DNA from: Acidobacteriota bacterium | GTDB taxonomy: Bacteria > Acidobacteriota > Blastocatellia > Pyrinomonadales > Pyrinomonadaceae | Direction of reading: 5' to 3' | NCBI GenBank assembly: GCA_016700075.1 | Contig: CP065000.1 | Span: 2,852,001-2,916,000 of the forward strand | Length of the DNA: 64,000 nt | Part shown: positions 61,351 to 64,000 of the stretch, in pieces | Position numbering within the stretch: the first letter of the stretch is position 1 | How the letters are laid out: the number at the start of each line of letters is the position of its first letter | The notes under the pieces: model-generated | Databases searched by the model: none | What the model saw: the letters and a program-made list of their open reading frames with translations, nothing else | What the model was told of the DNA's origin: nothing | Made by a program: the position numbers and the translations under genes

Positions 61351-61401
61351 CTGTTTAGCGGTTTATTTTCCGTGGCCGCAAGTCGCTTTAACTCACCACG
61401 T
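61351..61401 (-). promoter_or_regulatory. SAM-II riboswitch aptamer
   Basis: The minus-strand RNA forms an H-type pseudoknot. P1 is CGUGG (61400-61396) with CCACG (61375-61371); P2 pairs GCGG (61379-61376) with CCGC (61361-61358). The loop has UGAGUUAAA, then UUGC; the 3' side ends GCUAAA. These are the conserved UUUAA-like, UUGC and GCUAAA elements of SAM-II, in order and spacing. It senses S-adenosylmethionine (known for the class); control of the fusion enzyme here is inferred from position. Confidence 0.85.
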
Positions 61402-61412
61402 TGTTACAAAAG

Positions 61413-61441
61413 ATAATGGAACTTTGCCCCGAAAGTGTCAA
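61413..61441 (-). promoter_or_regulatory. Promoter of the SAM-II leader
   Basis: TTGACA (61441-61436) and CATTAT (61418-61413) are 17 bases apart on the minus strand. A start near 61406 would begin just before the aptamer. Confidence 0.65.
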
Positions 61442-61445
61442 GCAC

Positions 61446-62066
61446 CTAACGGTCGCCGAGCTTTCCGAAAAGCGAGAATTCCGCTTTCGGGCCTTTGATA
61501 TTGAGCCGCCAATTCGCAAATTGCGATGCGTCGTCGCAACCGTTGCCTTTTCCCGCTAAAACCAGCGAGAACCGCGTGCCTTTTGCCGCAGCGTTTCGGA
61601 AAACGCCGGTGCCGCGTGATACCGGGCCGCTGAAACGCATTTCCTTATAGAGTTCAACAGACTCAGGCGGCGAATCGAAGGTGTCCACCATGAATCGCCC
61701 GACCGTTGCAGGCACGGCAAACGTCAAAGTGCCTGTTTTTCCGGCCGGCGATCTTAGATCGAACGTCCAGCGGTTGTTGCCAAGCAATGTTTCGGAGGTA
61801 AGCCGTGGAACCTCGGCCCCGCTGAATTCCGCCTTCAGGTCGTTCAGGCCGCGGAGCATGTCAAAACCCGCCGCATCCACATAGAGGTCCGCTTTGTCCG
61901 CAAATTTGACCTCCCCGAGCAGGTCGCGGAAAAAATTGTCGGTCCGTTGGGTTCCTTCAAAGCGAAATCCGCGGTCAACACAGCAGGCACACGCCAAAAC
62001 GTCGATCTGCAGTAAAAACAATATGGCCAATGCCGAAAAGGCTGCGGCCAATTTTCCGGGTTTCAT
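61446..62066 (-). CDS. Secreted hypothetical protein
   Basis: A 206-residue exported protein: MKPGKLAAAFSALAILFLLQ, then VLACACC, where LAC could be a lipobox. The mature part (FEGTQRTDNFFRDLLGEVKF, GNNRWTFDLRSPAGKTGTLT, TRFSLVLAGKGNGCDDASQF) is beta-rich and unrecognised; cysteines near both ends may pair. Same strand as the methionine-cycle gene but separated by that gene's promoter. Confidence 0.65.
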   Translation of the reverse strand: MKPGKLAAAFSALAILFLLQIDVLACACCVDRGFRFEGTQRTDNFFRDLLGEVKFADKADLYVDAAGFDMLRGLNDLKAEFSGAEVPRLTSETLLGNNRWTFDLRSPAGKTGTLTFAVPATVGRFMVDTFDSPPESVELYKEMRFSGPVSRGTGVFRNAAAKGTRFSLVLAGKGNGCDDASQFANWRLNIKGPKAEFSLFGKLGDR

Positions 62067-62090
62067 AATACCTCCGATATGAGTGTGTTT

Positions 62091-63125
62091 CTAAACTCTT
62101 GTGTAGTCTGTGAGCGTTGACTTATCGCCGATCACGGACCCGGAGCTGACAGAGGCATTGCGGCCTACGTGACAACTTTTCCCGATGACCGAGTCACGGA
62201 TTTCAGCCGCGACAGAGATCCGCGTATACGGCCAGATAACTGCGTTTTCGACGACAGCCCGTTCTTCGACAAGGACTCCCTCGCCGAGAACAGAGTTGAC
62301 GACGACCGCTCCCGGCTTAACGGTGCAGTTCTTTCCGATAACTGATGCCTTATCGACCGAGGCGTGCGTTGCAACGTCAGGTGCGTCAGGGCCGGCGTCG
62401 TCTTCGCGAAGCCTCGCCAGCTTGCCCTCAAGCATATCCATATGTGCACGCCAATAACTTTCCGGCGTGCCGATATCCTTCCAATATTCCTTCTTAAAGA
62501 AGAATGCGTAAAAGGCCAGTCGCTTTTTTAAAATTTCCGGAAACACATCGTATTCGAACGAAAGATTCTCGTCCTTTGCGATCAGATCCAGAATAGTAGG
62601 CTCAAGTATGTAAATGCCTGCATTTATGGTGTTTATGCCTATATCGGTGTCGGGTTTCTCAATGAATCCAACGACCTTTCCGTCCTCATCTGTCTTTACT
62701 AGCCCGTATCGCGTGGGATCCTCGACCTTGTGGACGGCGATCGTTGCATCCGCCTTTTTTCCAGCGTGTGAGCGTACCATTTTCTTTAGATCGAGGTCGG
62801 TCAAAATGTCGCCGTTCAGGACTATGGTCGTCTCACGAAAACCGCCCGCAGCGAACTTGTAGGCGCCGCCGGTGCCCATAGGCATAGGTTCGGTGATATA
62901 CCGCAAACTGACACCGTGTTCGGCACCGTTGCCGAGCAAAAGTTCGATCTTGTCAGGCTGATAGCTGAGGGAAAGTGTGATGTCGTAGATGCCTGCCTCA
63001 CGCAGCATTTCGATCTGATACAGAACGAAGGGGCGATTCAGCATAGGGACTATCGGCTTGGGCGTATATACGGTCAACGGCCGAAGCCGCGTTCCTCTGC
63101 CGCCTGCAAGAATGAGTGCCTGCAT
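62091..63125 (-). CDS. Sugar-phosphate nucleotidyltransferase (NDP-sugar synthase)
   Basis: A 344-residue enzyme. The N-terminal nucleotidyltransferase fold has LILAGGRGTRLRPLTVYTPK (nucleotide loop), NGDILTDLDL and VVGFIEKPD. The C-terminal left-handed beta-helix has hexapeptide repeats (ASVIGKNCTVKPGAVVVNSV, RDSVIGKSCHVGRNASVSSG). The overall pattern fits mannose-1-phosphate guanylyltransferase/GlmU-like enzymes, but the sugar is not certain. It may serve the same surface-glycan pathway as the UDP-sugar genes at 29223-31166. Confidence 0.88.
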   Translation of the reverse strand: MQALILAGGRGTRLRPLTVYTPKPIVPMLNRPFVLYQIEMLREAGIYDITLSLSYQPDKIELLLGNGAEHGVSLRYITEPMPMGTGGAYKFAAGGFRETTIVLNGDILTDLDLKKMVRSHAGKKADATIAVHKVEDPTRYGLVKTDEDGKVVGFIEKPDTDIGINTINAGIYILEPTILDLIAKDENLSFEYDVFPEILKKRLAFYAFFFKKEYWKDIGTPESYWRAHMDMLEGKLARLREDDAGPDAPDVATHASVDKASVIGKNCTVKPGAVVVNSVLGEGVLVEERAVVENAVIWPYTRISVAAEIRDSVIGKSCHVGRNASVSSGSVIGDKSTLTDYTRV

Positions 63126-63221
63126 ACGGTCTTGATTCTAACGCAATCGATCCTGTTGCAGAAATTTCACCGCATTTAGGACCCAAAAGTGACAAAAAAT
63201 GTTTATGAACATTAAATCATG

Positions 63222-63251
63222 TTGACAGTTAATCATTCTAAATGATAGATT
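63222..63251 (+). promoter_or_regulatory. Promoter with operator-like palindrome
   Basis: TTGACA (63222-63227) and TAGATT (63246-63251) are 18 bases apart; ATAGAT one base earlier gives 17. The spacer holds a perfect palindrome ATCATT-CTA-AATGAT (63232-63246), and another (AACAT/ATGTT, 63208-63223) lies just upstream. A repressor dimer could bind here. Confidence 0.6.
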
Positions 63252-63356
63252 TGTAAAACAGGTGCGACCCAAGTCCCTCCTGTGTTATCCTTCCGGAATT
63301 TTGCCCTGCGGTCCGTTTAGTTGTTATTTTCGGCGTCAATATTAGGCCTGTAATAA

Positions 63357-64000
63357 ATGAGTTTCGATAAAGCAAAAGCCATGCGAAATGCTGAGCGTTT
63401 CGTTGCTCAAGGCAAACTTCGTGCGGCCATCTCGGAATACCGTTCGGTCGTCGACAACGATCATCGCGACGTGTCCACGCTGAACATGCTGGGCGACCTG
63501 TATGCAAAGAACGGCGATAAGCGTGACGCAGTGAACTGCTATATGCAGGTTGCGGAATATTACAGCACTCAGGGTTTCGCACAAAAGGCAATCGCCGTTT
63601 ATAACAAGGTCACAAAGATACAGCCCGATTCGCCGGACGTGACGGCAAAGCTGGCTGAACTCCATCGGTCGAAGGGTTCGCTTTCGGAGGCTCGATCACA
63701 TTATCTGTCTTTGGCGGAACACTATAAAAAGAACGGCCGCCGCCTCGAGGCATTGGCGATGTACAAGCAGATCGCCCTGTTGGACCCTAACAATACAGAA
63801 GTATGCCTGCGGCTCGCTGAATCGTACTTGAGCGAAGGCCAACGCGAAGAGGCTATTGAAGCGTTTGCCGAAGCAGGTATAAGGCTCAGCCGCCAGAACC
63901 GGCACGAAGAGGCCATCCGTGCTTTGATGAAAGGCTACGACCTTAATGCCGCCGATCTCAGAGTGCTCGACGGATTGGTCAAGGCACAGACAGCTCTTGG
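63357..64000 (+). CDS. TPR protein, C-terminus cut by window edge
   Basis: The frame starts at 63357 and runs off the right edge; 214 residues are visible. It has no signal peptide and is built of helical repeats: AERFVAQGKLRAAISEYRSV, LGDLYAKNGDKRDAVNCYMQ, AQKAIAVYNKVTKIQPDSPD, ALAMYKQIALLDPNNTEVC and EEAIEAFAEAGIRLSRQNRH. It is a cytoplasmic TPR scaffold; no other domain is visible yet. A promoter with a palindromic operator-like site lies 100 bases upstream. Confidence 0.85.
   Translation, partial: MSFDKAKAMRNAERFVAQGKLRAAISEYRSVVDNDHRDVSTLNMLGDLYAKNGDKRDAVNCYMQVAEYYSTQGFAQKAIAVYNKVTKIQPDSPDVTAKLAELHRSKGSLSEARSHYLSLAEHYKKNGRRLEALAMYKQIALLDPNNTEVCLRLAESYLSEGQREEAIEAFAEAGIRLSRQNRHEEAIRALMKGYDLNAADLRVLDGLVKAQTAL

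Overview
The window reads as bacterial chromosome: densely packed genes, short intergenic gaps, sigma70-like promoters of the TTGACA-N17 type and many intrinsic terminators. The gene mix fits an Acidobacteriota member, most likely class Blastocatellia: an FtsK with an N-terminal zinc ribbon, a fused homocysteine methyltransferase/MTHFR, many secreted peptidases and DUF lipoproteins, and scattered short text-like intergenic repeats. This assignment is an inference from style; no rRNA is present to settle it. No prophage, insertion sequence, CRISPR array or large biosynthetic cluster was seen.

Layout. 1-3640 (minus): an M50 protease, trpS, an ArsC-like protein, a DUF3060 lipoprotein, a DUF2237 protein and scpA, cut by the window edge. 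3745-6630 (plus): an orphan ATP-grasp enzyme, an EEP-fold hydrolase, a small protein and tRNA-Ala(CGC). 6635-10592 (minus): polA and an MFS transporter. 10731-22849: tRNA-Glu(TTC), a TPR protein, lnt, prfB with its programmed +1 frameshift, ftsK, a comEA-like gene, comEC, then a minus-strand DUF4440-like lipoprotein with a leader that looks terminated. The stretch around lnt and prfB is crowded with short repeats.

22998-39744: purH, a 25-codon membrane ORF, a gluzincin-type peptidase, an SH3-like lipoprotein, an Smr protein, a sugar-nucleotide pair (a frameshifted UDP-glucuronate decarboxylase and an epimerase), M28 and S9 secreted peptidases, an e(P4)-like phosphatase, typA/bipA, a BON protein and trmL. 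39962-50085: an ECF sigma factor translationally coupled to a membrane PDZ protein (putative anti-sigma), two tandem amidohydrolases with a terminator inside the second reading frame, a DUF4920 protein, several secreted proteins of unknown role and a dus gene.

50134-64000: a SurA-like PPIase, a zinc-ribbon/TM/HExxH protein, mfd, an MscS channel, a lysS with an extra segment of about 70 residues and odd codon use, a DMT transporter, the methionine-cycle fusion enzyme, a sugar nucleotidyltransferase and a truncated TPR gene. The strongest regulatory find is a SAM-II-type riboswitch (61351-61401 minus), with its own promoter and a terminator/RBS hairpin, just upstream of the fusion enzyme. It would let S-adenosylmethionine repress homocysteine remethylation and methyl-THF supply.
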